This document shows positions 34,171 to 45,200 of a stretch of DNA of 64,000 bases, piece by piece. The stretch comes from Sipunculus nudus (lineage: Eukaryota > Annelida > Sipuncula > Golfingiida > Sipunculidae). Each line of letters starts with the position of its first letter. The first letter of the stretch is position 1. The notes under the pieces are model-generated. The model was given only the letters and a program-made list of their open reading frames with translations. It searched no databases and was not told the origin of the DNA. The position numbers were made by a program, and so were the translations under genes. The DNA lies in contig CM049314.1 in the NCBI GenBank assembly GCA_026874595.1, positions 77,542,300 to 77,606,299 on the forward strand, in the 5' to 3' direction.

Positions 34171-37100
34171 GCTCAATTTGAGCTCAATGTATTGTTTATC
34201 TGATTTTTATCTAAAAGGATCTAACCTGGCCGGATTAGTTGAATTGAATACGATCATAAATCATAACAACATTCTCAGCAGAATTATAGATTTAACAAAG
34301 TGCGTTACTGATATTGACGACAATTACGTACATATACTCCTACTTCTCATAGTGTTACATTTACCTGTTTAAAATGACTTTTAAATAATATAAAAGTAAA
34401 ATCCTCAATTGCCTCCAGGGTATTGATGTCCATGTAAAGGCGTATAGTGGTAATCTGGAGCAGGGCGTAGGGGTTGGTCAGGTAGCTCAATATCATTCTG
34501 TTGAAGCAGCAGTGAATCTAACAGCACGCATTTTCCGATTACGCATTCTTACTATGAAGGGTAAGAATGTATTGCGTCCGTTGACCGGCCTGGTGGTTGG
34601 CTGAAGAAGGAGGTGGGGGCTTCGAACGCTCCTCCTTCGCCACTGACATTTGGATACTTGAATTTTTGCTGTCTACAACATATTGGTCGGATTTAGGTCT
34701 TGTTCAGAACCCTTGCAAACAAAAAAAGTTAGGTCTATGGAGAGCTTTCTTTAGACCTTTTCTGTTTCTTAAATGGGATCCTTAATCGAACATTGTCTTG
34801 ATAACGCCTGAAAACTTATCTATAATTAAAAAAAAACCTCCACAGATTTTGCTTTATGAAAGACATTAAGATGTGAGGAAAATTTTCTCGTCGACAAAAC
34901 CAATTCAGCGAACTTTCGAATGATTTTACATGAGCAGTCAATCCTCAGATGTTTCCACAACTTTTAGTAAGAATGATAACCTTATGTTATTTTCAAGTAT
35001 AAACCCGATTCTTCAACTCCTGAAATCCAATTGCTTTAAATACAACAACCTGCTAATTTCTTCTCCAACCTAATGACCAAGCTGCTTGTAAAACGCATCT
35101 ATATCTAATACTGCCCGCAATTTGGAAATAGAAATAAGAACTCTTATCCAAATGCTGCCCAGACACAAGGTAAAACTACCTGGTTTTAACTTTTGCTTTC
35201 TTTGCTTAACTAGAAAAAAATACAATATTAAGGGTCATCAACTATACCGGATTCATGGGAACGTGAGAGGAAGAGAATTTCACGTGTTACGTTTTACTGA
35301 ATAATTGAACAGAATCCTGTATTTGTTGCCTGGTTGATAAAGTTATTTGCAAACGAAGCCCAGCAGAGAATATCATCTTTTAAGTAAAATTTAAGTTCCA
35401 CTTTCGTTGAATGAGTTTTAGATAAAAAAATCAGATTGCTGCAGAAGTCACCCGCTGACAACACAACTGTTGTCACGTCGAGGTAATTCCCAAGTGAGTT
35501 ATTTTATGTAATTCCATTTTCGCATGACAGAGTCCATTTTCATAAGTTGTATAACATCATCTTTCTAAAGACCCACTTCGATGGATTAGCTTTTAAATAT
35601 TCATTTGTCTAACATTGGGTATCATTTAAAGTGTGCATCTTATAATGGGTTACTATTTTTAAGGAAGATAGTGTAGATTTGTACACATTGCACAAAGCCG
35701 TTTTCGACTTGTGCCTCGTTGAACAAAAATTATTTGGAACTTGTACTTTAGAAATGAAGGTGCTTCAGGTTTACATTTAGCTGCAGCTACCCCGACTACC
35801 CCTTAACCTGCACAGAACTTAATTAGATTAAAACAGCCTGGTTATTACTGCTCAAGGTCAAATACTGCAGGTTTTTCGTCTCCGGTTTCCTTCCTTTTTC
35901 TCAATGCGTCTCTTGAAATATTCTTCTTTGTGATTAAAGATAATAAAACACAGTCGGAAAAAAGAAGGGGGATAGTAACACCAGAGATCTAATTCAAATA
36001 AACCCAAGAAGCGCAATATTTGCATTTATTTATTAGGCCCATATTCGAAGTTTCATACTTGCATAAGTATGTGTTCATGTGTAAATATTCCTGAATGACT
36101 TCCTGAATTTGGATCAGAAGGCGGATCCACACCAAATTCTCATCGATTCTTCATTTGCCCGTTTCCAAAATGCCCGAAAATTCTTATAGGGCTCTATTGA
36201 TGGGAAGCGTGATTAATATTGTGAACGAACACATAAGCACACACTTAAATACGATTGCATTGGGATGAACGCTTACCCGCCTACATGAGGCAAATATTAA
36301 TTAATATGTAATAATGCATTACACTCACATCAGGGTTGAACCGGGCAGTTGGTTGACATTTAAGTTACACAAGTCCTAGGTCATTAGCAATGCAGCTAAA
36401 CGTTGACCGAGCGACTTTCTATATGACTAAGACTCCGCTTCTTCTAGTGTGTTGGCACACACAAAACGAACCCTTTGCAATATTTGAGCATGCGCGAATC
36501 CTGGAGGTGTCGTTGGCATTCTCGATATTCTTTTTCAAAATCCCATGTTTAATCAAATCGAAAGATGAACCTCGCCGAGATGTGTCAGCATTATTATTAA
36601 AGTTGCCCGCGATAAGGTTGTGGCGGTAGAAAACAGTTTCTACGAGTTTGTATCATTTTCTAAGACGTCCATTACAGTAACTTATTGCTATCATGTCTGT
36701 CCCGGTGTAGCAACACTAAACAAAAATATGACACATTACATGCAGAGGTATTTGACTGTCAGTAGTTGTTTAATGGATATCAGAGCTAATTTGAAGTGAG
36801 GACACTTTCTACATCACTTACTGCACCGTTTGATTATAACTTCGTGCCTTCTAGCGGCGGAGCTATCATGTGACTTTAACAATAGAATAGTCCCATTATT
36901 TAACAGGGCATTCCGTACGTGCAGCTGACAAGCGAGTGACAAAAACGAGAACATCGGTTGCTCTGCCACTGAAAAAGTGACATTATATCACATTAACTGG
37001 GGCGTTCCCATCCATTAAATCTACCCTACACATGTACAAGTGATAAGGTCCATTAGTTAATGCTGTTACCCTGACAGGCATTATCATTATGTGAACTGGT

Positions 37101-37579
37101 AATTTCCTGGCATTTACACCACCCATCGACACACACTCGCTATTCTCTCTCCTCAATTTAAATCAGTTTAAACGCCCTCCATCTAAAAGTGAATGGGTTT
37201 GGTCCTTTGCGGCATGTAATTGTTGAAGGAAAACTTTTTTGTGCCTATTGTTGCTCCACTTGGGCACGATGAAAACTTGAGTAATTGACAAGCTGGAAAC
37301 ATGTAAAGTCGCCTGAGAATGACATCGTTAGTGATATCAGAATAAAGCTACACAATTTGTAAAGTAATCATTTATATAGGTAATAAGTTATAATATAATG
37401 AGGCATCATCGCTAAGAACATATCGATCTATAGAGAGTAACGTGTTGTCTCCAAGATCTTTCCCGGGTACCTCTGAATGTACATTTGTTCGTTGTAAAAT
37501 TCGCAGCTTCGGAAGAAATTGGCTCTATAGGTCTATAATATAACTATTTTTAATCTCAATGGATGTGAACTCCGTGGCT

Positions 37580-37700
37580 ATATTAGTTAAATATAGATGT
37601 GATATCCCTGACATTTCAATTTTGCTGAATCTTTAATCAAGAAGAATGCATCGAGGTAGACCCTATTTCCTCGAAAGGTGAAGTTTATTTTATAATTATG
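37580..37700 (-). pseudogene. Degenerate exon-like segment, block B
   Basis: Minus-strand counterpart of 28.50-28.62 kb: VYLDAFFLIKDSAKLKCQGY then a near stop. See that entry for the reasoning; equally uncertain. Confidence 0.22.
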
Positions 37701-37949
37701 ACGTATTTTGCGTCTCCAGGGGCGTGTTATCTGATTTGAGGAAGATGTTTTATTAATGATTTAAGAATTCAAGTTTATGATCCTTCCGCTCATATAAAAG
37801 GAGGAAAAGAACATGTTTATTGTAGGCATATGCATAAATAAATCTTAAAATAACGTGAATGCCAAAAGCTTAACAGAAGGCCGAGGCGTCAAATCGATAA
37901 TAACTAATTCAACACTCCAAAATGATTCAGAATCCGCTCCTTTTTCTTT

Positions 37950-37953
37950 ATTA
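37950..37953. repeat. 4-bp target duplication, left
   Basis: ATTA, repeated at 38,327-38,330; block A has a single ATTA at the same place (near 28,873). Confidence 0.85.
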
Positions 37954-38326
37954 TGTTACGAAGACAAATTGCTCAGGGGAAAACATTGGACCGGTCCGGG
38001 AGTCGAACCCATGTTGGTGGCGCATATTTCCGGCGTTCCAACCGCTCCGCTAGAAAAGCAAGCTTCACTAGTAACACAATTCGGTCCGCTTTTATTTGCA
38101 TCCAGTAACACACCCCATCTTAAGAGCGTTCTGCCACAGAAAAGGACTAATTAACCCCCACTTTGTTACGAAGACACGAAGACAGTTGTTAGGGGAAAAC
38201 ATTTGGCCGATCCGGGAGTCGAACCCATATTGGTGGCGCACATTCCCGACGTTCCAACCGCTTCGCTAGCAAAGCAAGCTTCATATTCGAGGCAGTTTGG
38301 TCCGTTTTTATGTGCAACCCGTAACA
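37954..38326 (-). mobile_element. Miniature LTR-type (TRIM-like) element with tRNA-like terminal repeats
   Basis: Fossil, 373 bp, structurally whole. Two direct terminal repeats (37,954-38,110 and 38,164-38,326) each run TGTTACG...GTAACA, with a 53-bp middle. It has no coding capacity. Block A shows the empty site, and ATTA is duplicated around the element. On the minus strand each repeat carries an A-box-like TAGCGAAGCGGTTGG and a B box GGGTTCGACTCC, inside a tRNA-like stretch bounded by GACC and GGCC. A purine-rich stretch precedes the downstream repeat and TGGGGGTT follows the upstream one, where a primer site would be. Terminal-repeat retrotransposons in miniature are known from plants and animals; plant Cassandra carries 5S rRNA sequence in its LTRs, so this looks like a tRNA analogue. 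The alternative is two tandem MITE-like units. Confidence 0.75.
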
Positions 38327-38330
38327 ATTA
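38327..38330. repeat. 4-bp target duplication, right
   Basis: ATTA, identical to 37,950-37,953. Confidence 0.85.
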
Positions 38331-38429
38331 TCATTAATGTTCTGAATCACAATCCACTGTGCCTTGGACGCCATTCGAGCCAGTGATGTAGCGCTTATAA
38401 CTTGTATGCAGAAAGCCTGTTATTTAGTG

Positions 38430-39100
38430 TTATCACTGTCATACTAGACGCCATTTTATTTTAATATATAAATAGCACCCCACCATGTTCATGGTCAGGC
38501 TCGTGATTACTCTCCTAATGAACATGCACAGCAGAATTGTACACCAATTAGGGGAAAGATATAAAAAAATCATAAAAGACAACCATCTTGGATTTTATCT
38601 AACTTGATATTCAAGGATTCAAGAACGCCTTCATCAAGAAATAAATATGGCTTCAACGAAATAGGGCGAACTCACCATAAACCTTGGGTAGACTGTATAA
38701 TAAAGGCAGTACCTCTGGTACCTAGGGGAATAAGTCACCAGACTTTAATGTTACCTGTAAAGTATGCAATATAATAATACCTCAATATAACATTTTTAAA
38801 ATGGAAATTGAAGCAATTATATAGTACTGGATCTTATTTTACTGATGGCTTCTTTAAAGGAATGTAACATTACATTTAAATACATTGTTCACACCAACCT
38901 TTCCCATTTGGGTCTTACAAAAAATGTAAATGTTTTTTATAATGGAACACTGTGTCAGTTTAGGGATGAAGGTTCCATTTTTAATATTAGATTAAAAAGA
39001 AAGCAGAAAGACGGACGACTGATTTTATACTTGGCTTGGGTTACAAGAACCTGGATCTAAAAGCATCATTGTCAAATACCTGGTCCGTGCTGACAATAAA
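38430..39100. other. No supported gene
   Basis: Sequence after the end of the A/B match. A 71-residue plus frame at 38,845-39,060 (starts MASLKECNITFKYIVHTNL) has no recognisable domain, no signal peptide and no paralogue in the window. A TATA-like atataaatag is near 38,465 but far from it. Confidence 0.35.
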
Positions 39101-40560
39101 ACCCTAGATGACAGCGTTTAGAGTTTCGTCGATAAGGTAATTGCTATCCAATCTTTCCCAGACGAAGTATTTCTTTCTTATTTTCTTCAATGACATCTTT
39201 GGACTCGGATTTTACGCTTAGGCAGACGGCGTATTGTCTCTAAGTCGCCTTATGTTCCAAGGCTTCTCTGAGCCAACGACGACCTAATGCCAGCCAATCT
39301 TAACTTGTTTATTCATTGTTTATTATTCCTTATACCTAGCTCGTGCAATAATGCTATCCAACATGTGTTTGTGCTTAACGTTACACATCAAATCTTCTCA
39401 GTTGCATTACGTCCGGTTATAAATAATCACATTAGTGAAATTATAGGTCGACATAAAAGACGGACTGACGTTATAAACGAATCAACATTCCTGTGATATC
39501 ATTTTCCCATAAATATATACCTGTGGTTTAGTCAGAATATTAATTTACTCTTTGTGCTGCACCATAACGTGAGGCTGCTTGATACATATCATGATCCTGA
39601 TCAAATGAGAAAACATTTAAAAGTCGACTGGAAGCGCAATCACTTTTAACTTGGGTACTCTAAGGGATTTTCTCACCAGAGAGAAAATTTTTCTGGGGAA
39701 ATTCTGGGGTCACAAGAGAATATCAGTATTGCTTAAATAATAGGTAAGTTCTGAAATTGGTATTTTTGGGAATTCTAGAATTTAGCATTGCGAATCTTGT
39801 TGTTTTAGCATTGCGAATCTTTTCATATTAAACAACCTTCGGTGAAAATTACCCGGCATTTAATCGGAAAGTACTTGAGACACTGCTTGTGGAAGATCTA
39901 AAAAACATGATTACTACAGGGCACCGAATAAGAGGAATAGAATCTGCTTTCACAACTTCAAGGTCGAGTAAAAACAGATATCATATTTGTTTATAATGTA
40001 TCGTTCTTTTGTATATTTCGCATTCAAAGTTTCTCCAATAGAAGAACACTGCTTGGATTGAACTTTGAAATGGTATTTAAATGTGTTGAGTACAGGTTTT
40101 ACTTTGTTTACTGAGAATCATTGAAGGTCACTCTCACGAGAAAGAAAGCACTACACTTGTGAATATGTTTTCCAACACAATGGTTTAAATGAAGCACATG
40201 ACTCATAACAGTAACCTGTTGGTTATCGTGGAGCATCTAAAGCAGCAGATGGACAATGTGCTCAATCTGAGAACAGACTTGGCTAGGAATACAAGAGGCA
40301 TGGTTGTATTAGTCAAAGGTCTTCTTGAAACATAAGCCTTGCAGGAAATAAAGACATGAAATGACACACATCCAACCTTTTTGCGACGTGCGTTGAGACC
40401 ATAATGGTTTTCAAAGACTTCTCAGACGCAGTATTTCTTTCTTAGTTTTCTTTACTGACGATTATGGATGCGAGTTTATAGTTAAACCCTGGCAGAAAGT
40501 CTACATCTGTGGGGTTTATTAGCAATTAAAAGTATCATACTTTTTTTTCTACGCCCGTTT
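39100..40560. repeat. Fragments of further unit copies (unit 5)
   Basis: Two pieces match the unit cores: 39.13-39.23 kb (cagacgaagtatttctttctta) and 40.37-40.54 kb (gcgttgagaccataat ... gcgagtttatagttaaaccc), the latter close to the pieces at 7.69-7.80 and 15.64-15.75 kb. A TATA box (TATAAAT, 39,418-39,424) followed by cacattagtgaa resembles the other cores, but the TCAAGGTC motif is not kept. The copy is rearranged and more diverged than units 3 and 4. Confidence 0.4.
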
Positions 40561-41540
40561 CCGTCTCGAGGTCACATTTGAATGCCCATTGTGAACGGCA
40601 CGGAGACTGTACAACTCTGCAACTATCGCTATGGCAATTCTTGTTTTTACATTTTCTTCTGTAACATTCTCATTTAAAGCAAGACACACAGGAGAAGCAA
40701 AGAAAAAAGTAAGCAAGCGTAATCTGGAAATACATATAAACATTAAAAACGAGAACTCATCCTATGTCAGACTTTGATAATGCTATGAGTGAATATTGGC
40801 CGTATATTCTGCACCATGATATAAATGAAAACCATTGAACTTCATTTTGACTACAACACCATTTCAGGTTCTGACTTCTTGTCCACAGGACCCTGACTTC
40901 TTCACATCAAAACTTATAATAATTAAAGAATACCCAGCACTATTCTTCGCCCAAAACAAGCCTTGTATCGCATGGAAGACGTATCTTTAGAAACAATTAA
41001 GGATAGTGGACACCTTTTTCAGAAGATAAAGATGTACTCTATGTTAAAAGGGAAACATTATCCATAAACAGATGGAGAAAAGAGTTAATTATGAATAAAA
41101 ATTATGGAGATTTAATTGCATCTGGTATAAGTTCTGGAATGCAAACTCTCTTATTTGGGCCCTCTATCCAAATATGGTCGGCATGGCAATGACGGATCAA
41201 CAAGGTAAGGATACTCGGAGGACGGAATAAAGTAAAATATGAGGAAATATTGTAGAGATTTAAATTGTGGCATAAACAAGGATTTTTTTCTTGTATATTG
41301 TATCTTGTATACAAACTCTCTACATTGGCAAATCAGAGGGCTATCTCTCCCACTGACATGGAAATATTTTTCGTAATAAAAGAACACCAGTGAGGGATTA
41401 TCAGAGAACGTAATCTTATATACTCCTTTGATATTTTATTGATAAAATTCATATGATATCTGTCCCAGTTCGCTAAATGGTATACACTGAAACCTGTGTT
41501 ATAAGACCATGCACGCAGGGGACATGTTAAAGTCTTAATT
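40560..41540. other. No gene seen
   Basis: AT-rich sequence. Short minus frames at 40,549-40,743 and 41,102-41,387 have no recognisable motif. Two short similar words (gcaaactctctta near 41,140 and acaaactctctac near 41,310) suggest small internal duplication only. Confidence 0.45.
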
Positions 41541-41542
41541 GA

Positions 41543-41668
41543 ATATAAACTTATTTATTCTACATGAGTTGCACAACTAATTATAATAACTAATATGAGA
41601 CACTCTCCTTCGCTGGGATGTCAGCGTTTGTTAGTCGGTAAGGGTTAAGGAAACCGGAGCTCAAGCTA
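41543..41668 (-). mobile_element. Diverged SINE fragment
   Basis: Same family as 13.41-13.64 kb: ataaacttatttatt tail, gttgcacaac, ataataactaat, cactctcc and aaggaaaccgga words in the same order. The tRNA head is not recognisable. Confidence 0.6.
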
Positions 41669-41699
41669 AAGAAGGAAAATATGGCGCTCGAGCACCGTA

Positions 41700-42227
41700 G
41701 TTGAGGAAGTCAGGGACCCCCGCCCTAGGTGCTCCTTCAGCAAAGATTAAAATGATATATCATGTTTAATTATTATGTATTTACTGTTAGGACCAAAAAT
41801 TATGAGATATTCAGAGGAGATAGAGATGAAAGCCAAGGTCTGCAAATATAAAGCTAGGTGCAAGGTTAGATCAAGCTGATTTGATAAGACTGCTTGCATA
41901 TTGGTCGTGATGTTTGTCTCTTTCTATATAGGGTGTAGAAGGATAGTCTTGAGGAGAAACGGATTTATTTTTAACTATTGTATGCTTGTTTTCATTTGTT
42001 AAGATTTGTATTGAGTTTATGTTTTATTCTTTTTTAAGTGCTGCAGAATTTTCTATTATGAAATCTATAATAGTCGGTGTGTTTTTCACGTGCTCTTAGT
42101 TCTGATGTTTTAGTTAACCTACTAACTGCTTCTGTGAGTGCTTGATTTTGTTAATCTTCTAGTATATATAAGTGTTTCATCTGCACCTAAGACAGATATG
42201 GGCAAATATATGCCTATAGGGTGGAAG
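41700..42227. other. Unique-looking flank of the satellite
   Basis: AT-rich, no frame, no repeat found. The last about 30 bp (cagatatgggcaaatatatgc) share little with the satellite, so the boundary at about 42,228 is sharp. Confidence 0.5.
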
Positions 42228-45200
42228 ACGATGCATTGTTAACACTCCTAAAATATAACTAGGTTCCACATAGATGATGCCATGTAAACACTCCTAAAAT
42301 GTGATCAACTTAAACAAAGATGATGCCATTTTAACACTCCTAAAATATGACCAGCTTCCACATAGATGATACCATGTAAACACATCTAAAATATAACCAG
42401 CTAACACATAGATGATGCCATTTTAACACTCCTAAAATATAACCAGCTTACACATAGATGATGCCATGATAACACTCCTAGAATATGACCAGCTACCACA
42501 CAGATGATGCCATGTTAACACTCCTAAAATTTGACCAGCTAAAACAGAGATGATGCCATGTTAACACTCATAAAATATGACCAGCTAACACATAGATGAT
42601 GCCATTTTAACACTCCTAAAATATAACCAGCTTACACATAGATGATGCCATGATAACACTCCTAGAATATGACCAGCTACCACACAGATGATGCCATGTT
42701 AACACTCCTAAAATTTGACCAGCTAACACAGAGATGATGCCATGTTAACACTCATAAAATATGACCAGCTAACACACAGATGATGCCATGTTAACACTCC
42801 TAAAATATGACCAGCTAACACATAGATGATGCCATTTTAACACTCCTAAAATATAACTAGCTTCCACATAGATGATGCCATATTAACACTCCTAAAATAT
42901 AACCAGCTTACACATAGATGATGCCATGATAACACTCCTAGAATATGACCAGCTACCACACAGATGATGCCATGTTAACACTCCTAATATATGACAAGCT
43001 AACAAATAGATGATGCCAAGTTAACACTCCTAAAATATAACCAGCTTCCACATAGATGATGCCATATTAACACTCCTAAAATATAACCAGCTTTCACATA
43101 GATGATGCCATGTTAACACTCCTAAAATATAACCAGCTTCCACATAGATGATGCAATGTTAACACTCCTAAAATATGACCAGCTAACACATAGATGATGC
43201 CATGTTAACACTCCTAAAATATGACCAGCTAACACAAAAATGATGCCATGTTAACACTCCTAAAATATGACCAGCTAACACATAGATGATGCCATGTTAA
43301 CACTCCTTAAATATAACCAGCTTCCACATAGATGATGCCATGTTAACACTCCTAAAATATGATCAACTAACACAAAGATGATGCCATGTTAACACTCCTA
43401 AAATATAACCAGCTTCCACATAGATGATGCCATATTAACACTCCTGAAATATAACCAGCTTACACATAGATGATGCCATGATAACACTCCTAGAATATGA
43501 CCAGCTACCACACAGATGATGCCATGTTAACACTCCTAAAATATGACAAGCTAACACATAGATGATGCAAAGTTAACACTCCTAAAATATAACCAGCTTT
43601 CACATAGATGATGCCATGTTAACACTCCTAAAATATTACCAGCTTTCACATAGATGATGCCATGTTAACACTCATAAAATATGACAAGCTAACACATAGA
43701 TGATGCCAAGTTAACACTCCCAAAATATAACTAGCTTTCACATAGACGATCCCATGTTAACACTCCTAAAATATAACCAGCTTTCACATAGATGATGCCA
43801 TGTTAACACTCCTAAAATATAACCAGCTTCCACATATATGATGCCATGTAAACACTGCTAAAATATGACCAGCTAACACAAAAATGATGCCATGTTAACA
43901 CTCCTAAAATATGACCAGCTAACACAAAGATGATGCCATGTTAACACTCCTAAAATATGATCAACTAACACAAAGATGATGCCATGTTAACACTCATAAA
44001 ATATGACCAGCTAACACATAAATGATGCCATGTTAACACTCCTAAAATATGATCATTTAACACAAAGATGATGCCATGTTAACACTCCTAAAATATGACA
44101 AGCTAACACATAGATGATGCCATGTTAACACTCCTAAAATATAACCAGCTTCCACATAGATGATGCCATGTTAACACTCCTAAAATATGATCAACTAACA
44201 CAAAGATGATGCCATGTTAACACTCCTAAAATATGACAAGCTAACACATAGATGATGCCATGTTAACACTCCTAAAATATAACCAGCTTCCATATAGATG
44301 ATGCCATGTTAACACTCCTTAAATATGATCAACTAACACAAAGATGATGCCATGTTAACACTCCTAAAATATGACAAGCTAACACATAGATGATGCCATG
44401 TTAACACTCCTAAAATAAAACCAGCTTCCACATAGATGATGCCATGGTAACACTCCTAAAATATGATCAACTAACACAATGATGATGCAATGTTAACACT
44501 CCTAAAATATGACAAACTTCCACATTGATGATGCAATGTTAACACTCCTAAAATATAACCAGCTTCCACATAGATGATGCCATGTTAACACTCCTAAAAT
44601 ATGATCAACTAACACAAAGATGATGCCATGTTAACACTCCTAAAATATGACCAGCTAACACATAGATGATGCCATGTTAACACTCCTAAAATATAACCAG
44701 CTTCCACATAGATGATGCCATGTTAACACTCCTAAAATATGACCAACTAACACAAAGATGATGCCATGTTAACACTCCTTAAATATGACAAGCTAACACA
44801 TAGATGATGCCATGTTAACACTCCTAAAATATGATCAACTAACAAAATGATAATGCAATGTTAACACTCCTAAAATATGACAAGCTAACACAAAGATGAT
44901 GCCATGTTAACACTCCTAAAATATAACCAGCTTCCACATAGATGATGTCATGTTAACACTCCTTAAATATGATCAACTAACACAAAGATGATGCCATGTT
45001 AATACTCCTAAAATATGATCAACTAACACAAAGATGATGCCATGTTAACACTCCTAAAATATGACCAGCTAACACATAGATGATGCCATGTTAACACTCC
45101 TAAAATATAACCAGCTTCCACATAGATGATGCCATGTTAACACTCCTAAAATATGATCAACTAACACAATGATGATGCCATGTTAACACTCCTAAAATAT

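Larger units (their letters stand above)
29458..38430. repeat. Segmental duplication block B
   Basis: Collinear with block A but without the 22.6-26.55 kb part; the two sides meet at about 35,870 (ggtcaaatactgcagg). Block-specific events include two miniature LTR-type insertions (30.34-30.66 and 37.95-38.33 kb), about 235 bp near 32.61-32.86 kb not in A, and loss of about 80 bp beside the first insertion. Unit 4 occupies about 33.3-35.9 kb. After about 38.43 kb the match to A ends. No conserved reading frame was found. Confidence 0.8.

Noticed and set aside
38845-39060. 71-residue frame MASLKECN as a gene
   Set aside because: No domain, promoter, splice signal or paralogue in the window; length within chance expectation for AT-rich DNA.
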